Below are positions 7,353-13,599 of a stretch of 14,618 bases of DNA, in pieces. Origin of the DNA: an uncultured Dokdonia sp. (lineage in GTDB: Bacteria; Bacteroidota; Bacteroidia; Flavobacteriales; Flavobacteriaceae); assembly GCA_937124495.1 (NCBI GenBank), contig CAKZKZ010000571.1, positions 1 to 14,618 on the forward strand, given 5' to 3'. The position numbers and the translations under genes were made by a program. Positions within the stretch are counted from its first letter, which is position 1. The number at the start of each line of letters is the position of its first letter. A model generated the notes under the pieces. It was not told the origin of the DNA, did not search any database, and saw only the letters and a program-made list of their open reading frames with translations.

Positions 7353-7432
7353 ATAAAATGAATATAATAATTAATGTTGTGTTTATTCTATCCTGGATTA
7401 TGCAATAGGTTTTCTAGAGTAGAATACGGAAT

Positions 7433-7440
7433 CAAATATA
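7433..7440 (-). promoter_or_regulatory. Possible -7 box for the DoxX/AlkB pair
   Basis: The minus strand reads TATATTTG, an exact TAnnTTTG match, 80 bases before the DoxX ATG and just past the preceding gene's terminator. No TTG is seen at the usual 17-23 base spacing, so this is tentative. Confidence 0.4.
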
Positions 7441-7453
7441 AATGACTTATCTA

Positions 7454-7493
7454 GATATAAAAATAGCCCTACAATTAACTTGCAGGACTATTT
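7454..7493 (-). terminator. Intrinsic terminator of the T9SS cargo gene
   Basis: Arms 7480-7493 and 7461-7474 form a 14-pair stem on the minus strand, with two G-U pairs and a 5-base loop, followed by TTTTTATAT. On the plus strand the same two positions would be C-A mismatches, which fixes the strand. It lies 20 bases after the stop codon at 7513. Confidence 0.85.
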
Positions 7494-7512
7494 TAAATAA
7501 GATATAATGTAT

Positions 7513-8445
7513 TTATTGCTTGATAACTCTTTGTGTTGTTATCCCAGCAGAAGTTTCTAATTTTAAAATGTAAACACCCGTTGCAAGATTGCTCATGTCA
7601 AGTGTGTTGTTGATTAATTGAACTCGAGTATTTCTACCAGCGATATCAATTAATGATACTCTTTCACTAGTAAGATCAGCAGGCATTGTTAAACTTAATT
7701 GTCCAGCTGTAGGCTTAGGATACAACGTTACGCTAGATAATAATTGATCTTGAATTCCTAAATTACTACAATCACCACCAAATAAGAAGTTGCCAAATAA
7801 TTCTCCACTACCATTAGCACCCTCTAGTTCTATTGATCCAATAGGCTCATTTGCATAAAATCCAAAAAATGTTTGAGCGTTTGTAGGTGTGTCTGCATTG
7901 AAGGTGTCTATTAAGTCACCGCCTGGACTAAATACTCTAATTGCTGTTACAGGATCATTGTTTTCCCAAATATCAAATGCTACTGCCTGTGGTGACGGAT
8001 CAAAGTCTATAATCGTGAAATCTGCAAAACTAGTAGATCCTACTAAGGGATCTGTATTTCCAATAGCTCCTGGAGCAATAAAAACAACACTTGAAGGAAC
8101 TGCAGATGAAGAAACAGTAAAACCAGTTTCAAGTTCGTCAGCGCTAAAACAGCCATCTCCAGCAGAGCTAACCGTTTCACCACATACTGTAATGGCACCT
8201 GGACCATTTGTAAAATCTTCAGATTGAAGCGTGTCATCTGTACAGTCTAGTAGGGCTTCATTAAAATCAGCTAACGTAGTAAAAGTATCAACAACAGCAG
8301 CTCTACCATTGTCTACTCGTGTGATGGTAGCAATCGTTGTCTCTCCTGTATTCGAAGAAGGCAAAGTTTCTGAGTTGTAACCTGTTTCTTGTTGTGCAAA
8401 GGCAGTTGCAGTTAAAAATGCCAATAAATAAGTAGTTTTTTTCAT
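7513..8445 (-). CDS. Secreted protein with C-terminal type IX secretion sorting domain
   Basis: The 310-residue protein has a signal peptide (residues 1-18, ending AFAQQ), a central region without a family I can name, and a type A T9SS sorting domain from about 239 to 310. That domain shows the usual order: VTLYPKPTAGQLSL, then a beta segment with SLIDIAGR, then MSNLATGVYILKLETSAGITTQRVIKQ. The sorting motif normally reads YPNPT; here Lys replaces Asn. The middle part (about 55-225) has four Cys (68, 88, 99, 226) and a beta-rich AVAFDIW segment similar to lectin-like or anchor-associated domains of exported proteins. It is exported by Sec, then across the outer membrane by T9SS, and is probably attached to the cell surface or released. 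The gene is single, divergent from rpsA and closed by its own terminator. Ligand or enzymatic role unknown. Confidence 0.9.
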   Translation of the reverse strand: MKKTTYLLAFLTATAFAQQETGYNSETLPSSNTGETTIATITRVDNGRAAVVDTFTTLADFNEALLDCTDDTLQSEDFTNGPGAITVCGETVSSAGDGCFSADELETGFTVSSSAVPSSVVFIAPGAIGNTDPLVGSTSFADFTIIDFDPSPQAVAFDIWENNDPVTAIRVFSPGGDLIDTFNADTPTNAQTFFGFYANEPIGSIELEGANGSGELFGNFLFGGDCSNLGIQDQLLSSVTLYPKPTAGQLSLTMPADLTSERVSLIDIAGRNTRVQLINNTLDMSNLATGVYILKLETSAGITTQRVIKQ

Positions 8446-8625
8446 GATGTATATATTTTAAAAAATAATTAAGCAATAAATATACTTAAAAATTATAAAA
8501 GTAATCTACTAATTTTTTGTTATAACTAAGTTAATTTACAAGGCTTTATATGTTGTGTACTATGAGTTATATCACTTTTTTGAATATAAAAATGAGATAA
8601 GTGTCGGTATTAATAGATAAGGCTT

Positions 8626-8655
8626 TTGAAATTCAGAAAACAATGCGTACTTTTG
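8626..8655 (+). promoter_or_regulatory. rpsA promoter
   Basis: TTG at 8626-8628 and TACTTTTG at 8648-8655 are separated by exactly 19 bases, an exact fit to the Bacteroidota primary-sigma promoter (TTG, 17-23 bases, TAnnTTTG). Transcription should start near 8659-8661, leaving an untranslated leader of about 160 bases before rpsA. Confidence 0.85.
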
Positions 8656-8711
8656 CACTCCTTTTTGACAACCTTTAGAAAGCCGTCAGATAGGAAATAT
8701 ATAAAACGAAA

Positions 8712-8808
8712 AAAACCACTTTTACGGTTTTGAGGTTTAAAGAGCTTTCGCGAAAGCGTAAAATACAAAACCCATCAGTTAAAGAAATCTATTTTCTAGT
8801 ACTGATGT
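8712..8808 (+). promoter_or_regulatory. Structured rpsA leader with alternative pairings
   Basis: GGTTTTG (8726-8732) can pair either with AAAACC (8712-8717) just upstream or with CAAAACC (8766-8772) downstream, but not both. The second choice closes a rod containing TTTA/TAAA (8736-8739 with 8759-8762) and the palindrome hairpin GCTTT-CGCG-AAAGC (8744-8757). A separate hairpin follows: CATCAGT (8773-8779) with ACTGATG (8801-8807), and inner AGAAA/TTTCT (8783-8787 with 8793-8797), ending 14 bases before the start codon. In other bacteria S1 represses its own translation through its leader; the same role here is inference. Confidence 0.5.
8744..8757. repeat. Palindrome GCTTTCGCGAAAGC in the rpsA leader
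   Basis: This is a 14-base perfect palindrome. The same 14-base core occurs inside hisD as part of a 20-base perfect palindrome (14456-14475), and its central TTCGCGAA recurs at 409-416 in the DUF5916 gene. This suggests a genome-wide repeated motif. Confidence 0.75.
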
Positions 8809-8821
8809 AACTTTTTAGCAA

Positions 8822-10651
8822 ATGGCTGAAGAAACAAAAAATCCTGAAGTTCAGGAAGAAGCTGCAGTAGCAGCACCAAAAGTTGAGCAATCTCCTGCTC
8901 AAGCAAATCCAGAACAATTTCTTAAAGACTTTAACTGGGAAAAATACGAAGAAGGTATTGACGTTGTAGATGATAAGCAACTAGAAGAATTCGAAGCACT
9001 GGTAGCAAAGAATTTTGTAGACACGCTTAATGATGAAGTAGTGGAAGGAACTGTAATTAGTATTACAGATCGTGATGCTATTATAGACATCAATGCAAAG
9101 TCTGAAGGTGTAATCTCTCTTAATGAGTTCCGTTACAACCCAGATCTAAAAGAAGGAGATAAGGTAGAAGTGCTTATTGACGTGCGTGAAGATGCAACGG
9201 GTCAATTAATATTATCTCACCGTAAAGCTCGTGTAATTAAAGCATGGGATCGTGTAAATGCAGCACATGACGAAGGAACTATCGTTAATGGATTTGTAAA
9301 AGCGCGTACTAAAGGAGGAATGATCGTTGACGTTTTCGGAATCGAAGCATTCTTACCTGGATCACAAATAGATGTGAAGCCTATCCGTGATTACGATCAG
9401 TATGTAAATAAAACAATGGAATTCAAGGTGGTGAAAATCAATCACGAATTCAAAAATGTTGTTGTATCTCATAAAGCGCTTATCGAAGCAGATATCGAAG
9501 AGCAGAAAAAAGAGATCATCGGGCAGCTTGAGAAAGGACAAGTACTTGAAGGAGTTGTTAAAAACGTTACTTCTTACGGTGTATTTGTTGATCTTGGAGG
9601 TGTTGATGGACTTATCCATATTACTGACCTTTCTTGGTCTCGTATCAACCATCCAAATGAGATCGTTGAGCTTGATCAGAAATTAAACGTTGTAATCCTT
9701 GACTTTGATGAGGATAAAACACGTATCCAATTAGGTCTTAAGCAACTTTCTAAGCACCCTTGGGATGCATTAAGCGAAACACTTAAAATTGGAGATAAAG
9801 TAAAAGGTAAAGTAGTTGTAATCGCAGATTACGGTGCATTTATCGAAGTAGAAGAAGGAGTAGAAGGACTTATACACGTTTCTGAAATGTCTTGGAGTAC
9901 ACACTTACGTAGTGCGCAAGATTTTGTAAAAGTAGGAGATGAGGTAGAAGCTGTTGTACTTACTTTAGATCGTGATGATCGTAAGATGAGTCTTGGTATC
10001 AAGCAACTTGCTCCAGATCCATGGACTGATATTACATCTAAATACCCTGTAGGTTCACGTCACGAAGGAGTGGTACGTAACTTTACAAACTTTGGAGTAT
10101 TCTTAGAATTAGAAGAAGGTATTGATGGATTAATCTATATCTCTGATCTTTCTTGGACTAAGAAAGTAAAACATCCATCAGAATTCTGTGCTGTAGGGGA
10201 TAAACTAGAAGTAGTTGTTCTTGAGCTAGATGTAGAAGGACGTAAATTAAGTCTTGGTCATAAGCAAATCGAAGCTAATCCTTGGGATAAATATGAAGCT
10301 GACTTTGGTGTAGGTACTAAGCATACTGCTAGTGTTACTGAAATCGTAGATAAAGGTGCAACGGTTACTTTTAACGAAGATATCACTGCATTTATTCCTA
10401 CACGTCACTTAGAGAAAGAAGATGGTTCTAAACTTGGTAAAGGTGAAGAAGCAGAATTCCAAGTGATTGAGTTTAATAAGGACTTTAAGCGTGTTGTGGC
10501 ATCTCATATGGTAATCCATAAGGAAGATGAAGCAAAAATCGTTAAGCAGCAAGCTAAGAAAGCAAAAGCACAAGCAGATGAGTCAAAACCTACATTAGGT
10601 GATGCCAATGATGCTCTTGCAGCTCTTAAAGCTAAAATGGAAGGTAAATAA
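8822..10651 (+). CDS. rpsA: 30S ribosomal protein S1
   Basis: The 609-residue protein has an acidic, low-complexity N-terminus (about 1-30), a helical linker to about 70, and six S1 RNA-binding repeats at about 72-134, 150-217, 239-307, 324-394, 411-481 and 498-563. The third to fifth repeats are the canonical ones (YGVFVDLGGVDGLIHITDLSW at 252-272 and its counterparts). A Lys/Ala-rich tail closes the protein. S1 binds mRNA on the 30S subunit and helps place it for initiation, which matters in a phylum with weak Shine-Dalgarno use. Arg is mostly CGT and Leu often CTT, the bias expected for a highly expressed gene. There is no Shine-Dalgarno before ATG 8822. It is transcribed alone from a consensus promoter with a long structured leader and ends at a strong terminator. 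Confidence 0.98.
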   Translation: MAEETKNPEVQEEAAVAAPKVEQSPAQANPEQFLKDFNWEKYEEGIDVVDDKQLEEFEALVAKNFVDTLNDEVVEGTVISITDRDAIIDINAKSEGVISLNEFRYNPDLKEGDKVEVLIDVREDATGQLILSHRKARVIKAWDRVNAAHDEGTIVNGFVKARTKGGMIVDVFGIEAFLPGSQIDVKPIRDYDQYVNKTMEFKVVKINHEFKNVVVSHKALIEADIEEQKKEIIGQLEKGQVLEGVVKNVTSYGVFVDLGGVDGLIHITDLSWSRINHPNEIVELDQKLNVVILDFDEDKTRIQLGLKQLSKHPWDALSETLKIGDKVKGKVVVIADYGAFIEVEEGVEGLIHVSEMSWSTHLRSAQDFVKVGDEVEAVVLTLDRDDRKMSLGIKQLAPDPWTDITSKYPVGSRHEGVVRNFTNFGVFLELEEGIDGLIYISDLSWTKKVKHPSEFCAVGDKLEVVVLELDVEGRKLSLGHKQIEANPWDKYEADFGVGTKHTASVTEIVDKGATVTFNEDITAFIPTRHLEKEDGSKLGKGEEAEFQVIEFNKDFKRVVASHMVIHKEDEAKIVKQQAKKAKAQADESKPTLGDANDALAALKAKMEGK

Positions 10652-10692
10652 TCAATATTCTTTAATAGAATAAGATAATTTCTTTATACTAT

Positions 10693-10732
10693 AATTCCCA
10701 TCATAAGTTTTCTTATGATGGGAATTTTTTTT
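10693..10732 (+). terminator. Intrinsic terminator of rpsA
   Basis: A perfect 15-pair stem joins 10693-10707 (AATTCCCATCATAAG) to 10712-10726 around a TTTT loop and is followed by an uninterrupted T-run to 10732. It lies about 40 bases past the rpsA stop. The A-rich left flank is short, so it acts mainly on the plus strand. Confidence 0.95.
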
Positions 10733-11041
10733 ACACTTCCGTGAAAAGAAATAATGATACATGTGATGTTGGAAATTAGGGGATAGCTATATTGCCTTTC
10801 CTTGACTGCTTGTTTTTATAAGACTATCTTATTTAAATGGAAAAGCATATAAATCAAATAATACTCTTGTTAAAGCAATACTTTAGAAAATATAGATAAG
10901 TAGGCAGCATAGAGTTAAAAATGAGAGGTCTGTAGAGCTGATTTGTTCTGATGTGGTTGCTTGTATTGAGCAAGTCTATTAAAGGTTCTTATAGCGCTTT
11001 GTTACCTAGAATGAGATGAGGTGTAAATAGAATAACGGTTT
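10733..11041. other. 309-base gap after the rpsA terminator
   Basis: This separates two convergent units. I see no promoter, no tRNA and no terminator for the minus-strand gene that ends at 11042. Only short inverted sequences are visible (ATAAGA-CTA-TCTTAT near 10818-10832, and TTGCT/AGCAA near 10960-10975). A 20-codon frame at 10837-10899 has no supporting signal. Confidence 0.6.
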
Positions 11042-11695
11042 TTAATTAATCTTTGTCATCTTTTTTTTTAGATCATCAGAAGAGGATGGTCTTGATTGTT
11101 GGGAAGTTTCAAAATTAAGCTGTTGTGCTTTAGAAACCCAATGGTCATTTTTGATACGATCAGGAAAGAACTTGATAAGTTTTGTTACGGTAGTGATATC
11201 TTCTTCGATAAAGTTGCTTATCTGTTCAAATGTGAAAATTCCTAGATCGTTAAGTTTTGTTTCTGTGTAAGGCCCTATACCAGTAATTTTTTGGAGATCA
11301 TCTTTGGCTTCTGAGCTAGCATATCCAATACGTTCAAAATCAATTCTAGGCATTGGGGTAACACTCGTGCCCTTAGAAAGTACATCTTCAGAAAATGCTC
11401 TTTTTTGAAAATTAATCTGTTCGTACTCTTGATCCATTCGATCCTTACGGTGGTTTAATTTTCTGTGTTGTAGCTCGCTCTCTTCTTTTAAATCTTGTAT
11501 TTCTTTTTTGAGGAGATCAATATCACTGTCATTTTGTGATTTAGTTGATTTGTGTTTATAGCGTTCATAAAGTGTAGCGCCTACATATCCAATAGTAAAA
11601 GCACCAAGCATCATAACAAAGGCCTCCACATAAGCTATAGGGATAGATATGGTGTCTTGAGCTTCAAATGTGCTATTAATCAACAATAATCTCAA
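11042..11695 (-). CDS. Membrane-anchored coiled-coil protein with C-terminal helix-hairpin-helix-like domain
   Basis: The product has one membrane helix near residues 19-41, a charged probable coiled coil (about 55-105), and a C-terminal domain at about 131-192 (DDLQKITGIGPYTETKLNDLGIFTFEQISNF at its start). The LQKITGIGPYTETKLNDLGI part matches the helix-hairpin-helix-like fold (COG3743 type) seen in many small bacterial proteins, some annotated as L21-like or flap-endonuclease-like. I see no nuclease active site. The frame begins with TTG at 11695; there is no ATG before Met28, which lies in the membrane helix, so a non-ATG start (TTG 11695 or a nearby TTG) is likely. It overlaps the end of the OmpA-like gene by 20 bases, which suggests translational coupling. 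It probably faces the cytoplasm with its HhH domain. Function unknown. Confidence 0.75.
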   Translation of the reverse strand: MRLLLINSTFEAQDTISIPIAYVEAFVMMLGAFTIGYVGATLYERYKHKSTKSQNDSDIDLLKKEIQDLKEESELQHRKLNHRKDRMDQEYEQINFQKRAFSEDVLSKGTSVTPMPRIDFERIGYASSEAKDDLQKITGIGPYTETKLNDLGIFTFEQISNFIEEDITTVTKLIKFFPDRIKNDHWVSKAQQLNFETSQQSRPSSSDDLKKKMTKIN

Positions 11696-12458
11696 TTCTA
11701 TTATTTTTTTTGCGCCCCCAAGTACTTGTATTACTTTCTAAAGGACTAGATTCGCCTCTGGATATAGCAGTTATTTTTGATCTTTTTATGCCTCTACGGG
11801 TGGTAAGATACCATTTTATTTGTCTTGATTTTTTTAAAGCAATCCTAAAATTATCTTCAGCATTCCCAACATTGTCTGTATGACCAATAATAGTCACTTT
11901 TTTACTTGGATTTTCTATTAATAGTTTTTTTAATTCAGTAGCATACGAAATAAGATCTTTATCTAATATAAGGTCTGTATTTGCATATTCTGGATAAAAT
12001 ATTTGAGAAGTAGCATTAGGCTTATTATTGATAATGGTTTCTTTTTTGTATTCAATAGTTGGTTCATTTTTGTTGATATCTACAGTATCACTAATTGCGA
12101 TCGATTTTTTAATTTCATCAGCCAATAATTGAGAATCTATATTAGTATTGTCACTCATATAGATGTCGTCATTCTCTGTAGTATTATAAGAAGGTTGAGA
12201 AGAAGTAATAGTATCAGTTTTAACTACATTAGGAATCGAATCAACAGCTGGCGTTGAGTTAATTTTTGTAGTTTCTGTTTTGTTGTGAATATTTGAAATA
12301 TAGGGCGTTACGTCTTTTTTGCTTTTGTCTTCTTCTGTTACTGGGATGGTCACAGAAAGTTGCTCAGAAGTATTTTCTTTTTCATTTATATGTATATAAT
12401 ATATGCCAGCCGTAGCCCACAATAAAAATATAAAAAATGTGCCCCAAAAACCTTTCAT
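11676..12458 (-). CDS. OmpA-like peptidoglycan-binding protein with N-terminal membrane anchor
   Basis: The 260-residue protein starts with a membrane helix (about 4-22, no lipobox and no obvious cleavage site), then a Thr/Asn/Asp-rich linker of about 130 residues with low complexity, and ends with an OmpA C-terminal domain at about 153-259. In that domain FYPEYANTDL opens the fold, GHTDNVG (192-198) carries the conserved Asp, and NNRIEI (252-257) carries the conserved Arg; these two residues bind diaminopimelate in peptidoglycan. The usual LSxxRA segment reads IALKKSRQ, so it is diverged. The architecture is that of an inner-membrane protein spanning the periplasm to hold the cell wall, similar in plan to MotB but without its proton-binding Asp evident. 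The next gene overlaps it by 20 bases. It is divergent from the his operon. Confidence 0.88.
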   Translation of the reverse strand: MKGFWGTFFIFLLWATAGIYYIHINEKENTSEQLSVTIPVTEEDKSKKDVTPYISNIHNKTETTKINSTPAVDSIPNVVKTDTITSSQPSYNTTENDDIYMSDNTNIDSQLLADEIKKSIAISDTVDINKNEPTIEYKKETIINNKPNATSQIFYPEYANTDLILDKDLISYATELKKLLIENPSKKVTIIGHTDNVGNAEDNFRIALKKSRQIKWYLTTRRGIKRSKITAISRGESSPLESNTSTWGRKKNNRIEIIVD

Positions 12459-12497
12459 TTACTGTTTTCCCTTATGGTTGTGTAGGTGATTTCAGAT

Positions 12498-12505
12498 CAA
12501 ATCTA
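12498..12505 (-). promoter_or_regulatory. Possible -7 box of the OmpA/HhH pair
   Basis: The minus strand reads TAGATTTG, an exact TAnnTTTG match, about 40 bases before ATG 12458. The sequence 19 bases upstream reads CTT instead of TTG, so the -33 element is poor. Confidence 0.45.
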
Positions 12506-12551
12506 CTAAAAACTTTTCACTGTTAAGTAAATATTAATTTGCGTTATACAC

Positions 12552-12581
12552 TTGTTTTTAACAAAAAATGCAATACTTTTG
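12552..12581 (+). promoter_or_regulatory. his operon promoter
   Basis: TTG at 12552-12554 and TACTTTTG at 12574-12581 are exactly 19 bases apart, the same geometry as the rpsA promoter. Transcription should start at about 12585-12588, only a few bases before the leader-peptide ATG at 12590. Confidence 0.85.
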
Positions 12582-12589
12582 TAGAAGTT

Positions 12590-12646
12590 ATGAAGAACAA
12601 TACATTACATCATCATCATTTTGCCTTAGTCGCTCGAGCGAGGTAA
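12590..12646 (+). CDS. hisL: his operon leader peptide
   Basis: The 18-codon frame encodes MKNNTLHHHHFALVARAR and stops at TAA 12644-12646. Four consecutive His codons (CAT, 12608-12619) sit just before the first arm of a leader hairpin. This is the control element of a ribosome-mediated attenuator: a ribosome short of charged His-tRNA stalls at these codons. The peptide itself is not expected to have a function. The ATG lies about 3-5 bases from the predicted transcription start, so translation would begin on a nearly leaderless mRNA. It is too short for routine gene calling. Placement directly ahead of hisG and a terminator makes the call strong. Confidence 0.92.
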   Translation: MKNNTLHHHHFALVARAR

Positions 12647-12685
12647 AGTGGTATGTGTATATACGATATCAAAAACCCGTTTGAG
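12618..12685 (+). promoter_or_regulatory. his attenuator: pause hairpin and antiterminator
   Basis: ATTTTGCC (12618-12625, overlapping the last His codon) pairs with GGTAAAGT (12642-12649) to make an eight-pair hairpin with two G-U pairs. Alternatively CTCGAGCG (12633-12640) plus GGT (12642-12644), with A12641 bulged, pairs with ACCCGTTTGAG (12675-12685): 11 pairs, two of them G-U. That second helix uses most of the 5' arm of the terminator, so the two exclude each other. A ribosome stalled on the His codons covers the first hairpin's 5' arm and frees the antiterminator strand; a ribosome that reaches the stop codon covers 12633-12644 and lets the terminator form. Confidence 0.85.
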
Positions 12686-12710
12686 TTATTCAAACGGGTT
12701 TTTTGTTTTT
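12671..12710 (+). terminator. his leader attenuator terminator
   Basis: A 14-pair perfect stem joins 12671-12684 (AAAAACCCGTTTGA) to 12690-12703 around loop GTTAT, followed by TTTTTTGTTTTT. It lies 29 bases before the hisG start and ends transcription when histidine is sufficient. Confidence 0.95.
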
Positions 12711-12738
12711 ATAACTCAAGCATTAACAGAAAAGAAAA

Positions 12739-13599
12739 ATGAATACAAAGATTAGAATTGCAGTCCAAAAATCTGGACGCCTTAATGAAAAGTCACTAGC
12801 GCTCCTTAAAAGTTGCGGAATTTCTATCGATAATGGGAAAGATCAGTTAAAAACAAATGCAAGGGATTTTCCTTTGGAAGTTTTTTACTTACGTAATGGC
12901 GATATTCCACAATATCTGAGAGATGGTGTTATTGATATTGCTATCCTAGGAGAAAATACATTGATAGAAAAAGGAGAAGATTTACAGATAATAGAACGTC
13001 TTGGCTTTTCAAAATGTAAAGTATCTCTCGCAATCCCTAAAAATGAACCGTATACGTCTGTTAAGGATTTTGAAGGAAAACGTATTGCTACATCTTATCC
13101 TAACACGGTACAGCGATACCTTGAAGAGAAAGGAGTGAATGCCGAACTGCATATTATTAATGGTTCTGTAGAAATTGCCCCAAATATTGGTCTTGCAGAT
13201 GGTATTTGTGATATTGTTTCTAGTGGGAGTACCTTGTTTAAAAATAATTTAAAAGAGGTCGAGGTGATGTTGACATCAGAAGCTGTATTGACCATTTCTC
13301 CAAAAATATCAGAAGAGCGTAAAGAAATACTAGAAAAGCTGCGATTTAGAATTCGTAGTGTTCTTAAAGGACAGCGTAGTCGCTATGTGTTGATGAATGT
13401 CCCTAATATTAAATTAGATGCTGTTATTGAGATATTACCAGGAATGCGTAGTCCTACAGTATTGCCGCTGGCAGAAGAAGGGTGGAGTAGTGTGCATAGT
13501 GTGATTGATGAAAAAAGTTTTTGGGATGTAATAGACCAGCTTAAAGAGGCTGGAGCTGAAGGTATCTTAGTGTGTCCAATCGAAAAAATGGTACTGTAA
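12739..13599 (+). CDS. hisG: ATP phosphoribosyltransferase, long form
   Basis: The 286-residue enzyme catalyses the first step of histidine synthesis, joining ATP and PRPP to phosphoribosyl-ATP. It starts IRIAVQKSGRL (5-15), the usual N-terminal strand and loop. GSVEIAPNIGLADGICDIVSSGSTL (142-166) contains the PRPP-binding segment. The last 75 residues (about 213-286) form the ACT-like regulatory domain that marks the long, hexameric, histidine-inhibited form, so no HisZ partner is needed. Length is normal for that form. An A-rich stretch (ACAGAAAAGAAAA) stands before the ATG in place of a Shine-Dalgarno. Expression is controlled by the attenuator upstream, so both enzyme activity and transcription should respond to histidine. 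Its stop overlaps the hisD start by one base (TAATG). Confidence 0.98.
   Translation: MNTKIRIAVQKSGRLNEKSLALLKSCGISIDNGKDQLKTNARDFPLEVFYLRNGDIPQYLRDGVIDIAILGENTLIEKGEDLQIIERLGFSKCKVSLAIPKNEPYTSVKDFEGKRIATSYPNTVQRYLEEKGVNAELHIINGSVEIAPNIGLADGICDIVSSGSTLFKNNLKEVEVMLTSEAVLTISPKISEERKEILEKLRFRIRSVLKGQRSRYVLMNVPNIKLDAVIEILPGMRSPTVLPLAEEGWSSVHSVIDEKSFWDVIDQLKEAGAEGILVCPIEKMVL

Larger units (their letters stand above)
8446..8821. other. Divergent gap between T9SS cargo gene and rpsA
   Basis: The left part (8446-8625) is AT-rich upstream sequence of the minus-strand gene. A TATATTTA sequence on that strand is close to a -7 box but no matched -33 was found. The right part holds the rpsA promoter and a leader of about 160 bases, described separately. 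No small gene is supported. Confidence 0.7.

Noticed and set aside
9362..9686. Antisense and shifted frames of 76-96 codons inside rpsA
   Set aside because: They are shadows of the strongly conserved S1 frame, composed of low-complexity translations of its codon bias.
10837..10899. 20-codon frame encoding MEKHINQIILLLKQYFRKYR, amphipathic and basic, after the rpsA terminator
   Set aside because: No promoter, ribosome-binding signal or terminator was found around it, and frames of this length are common by chance in AT-rich DNA.
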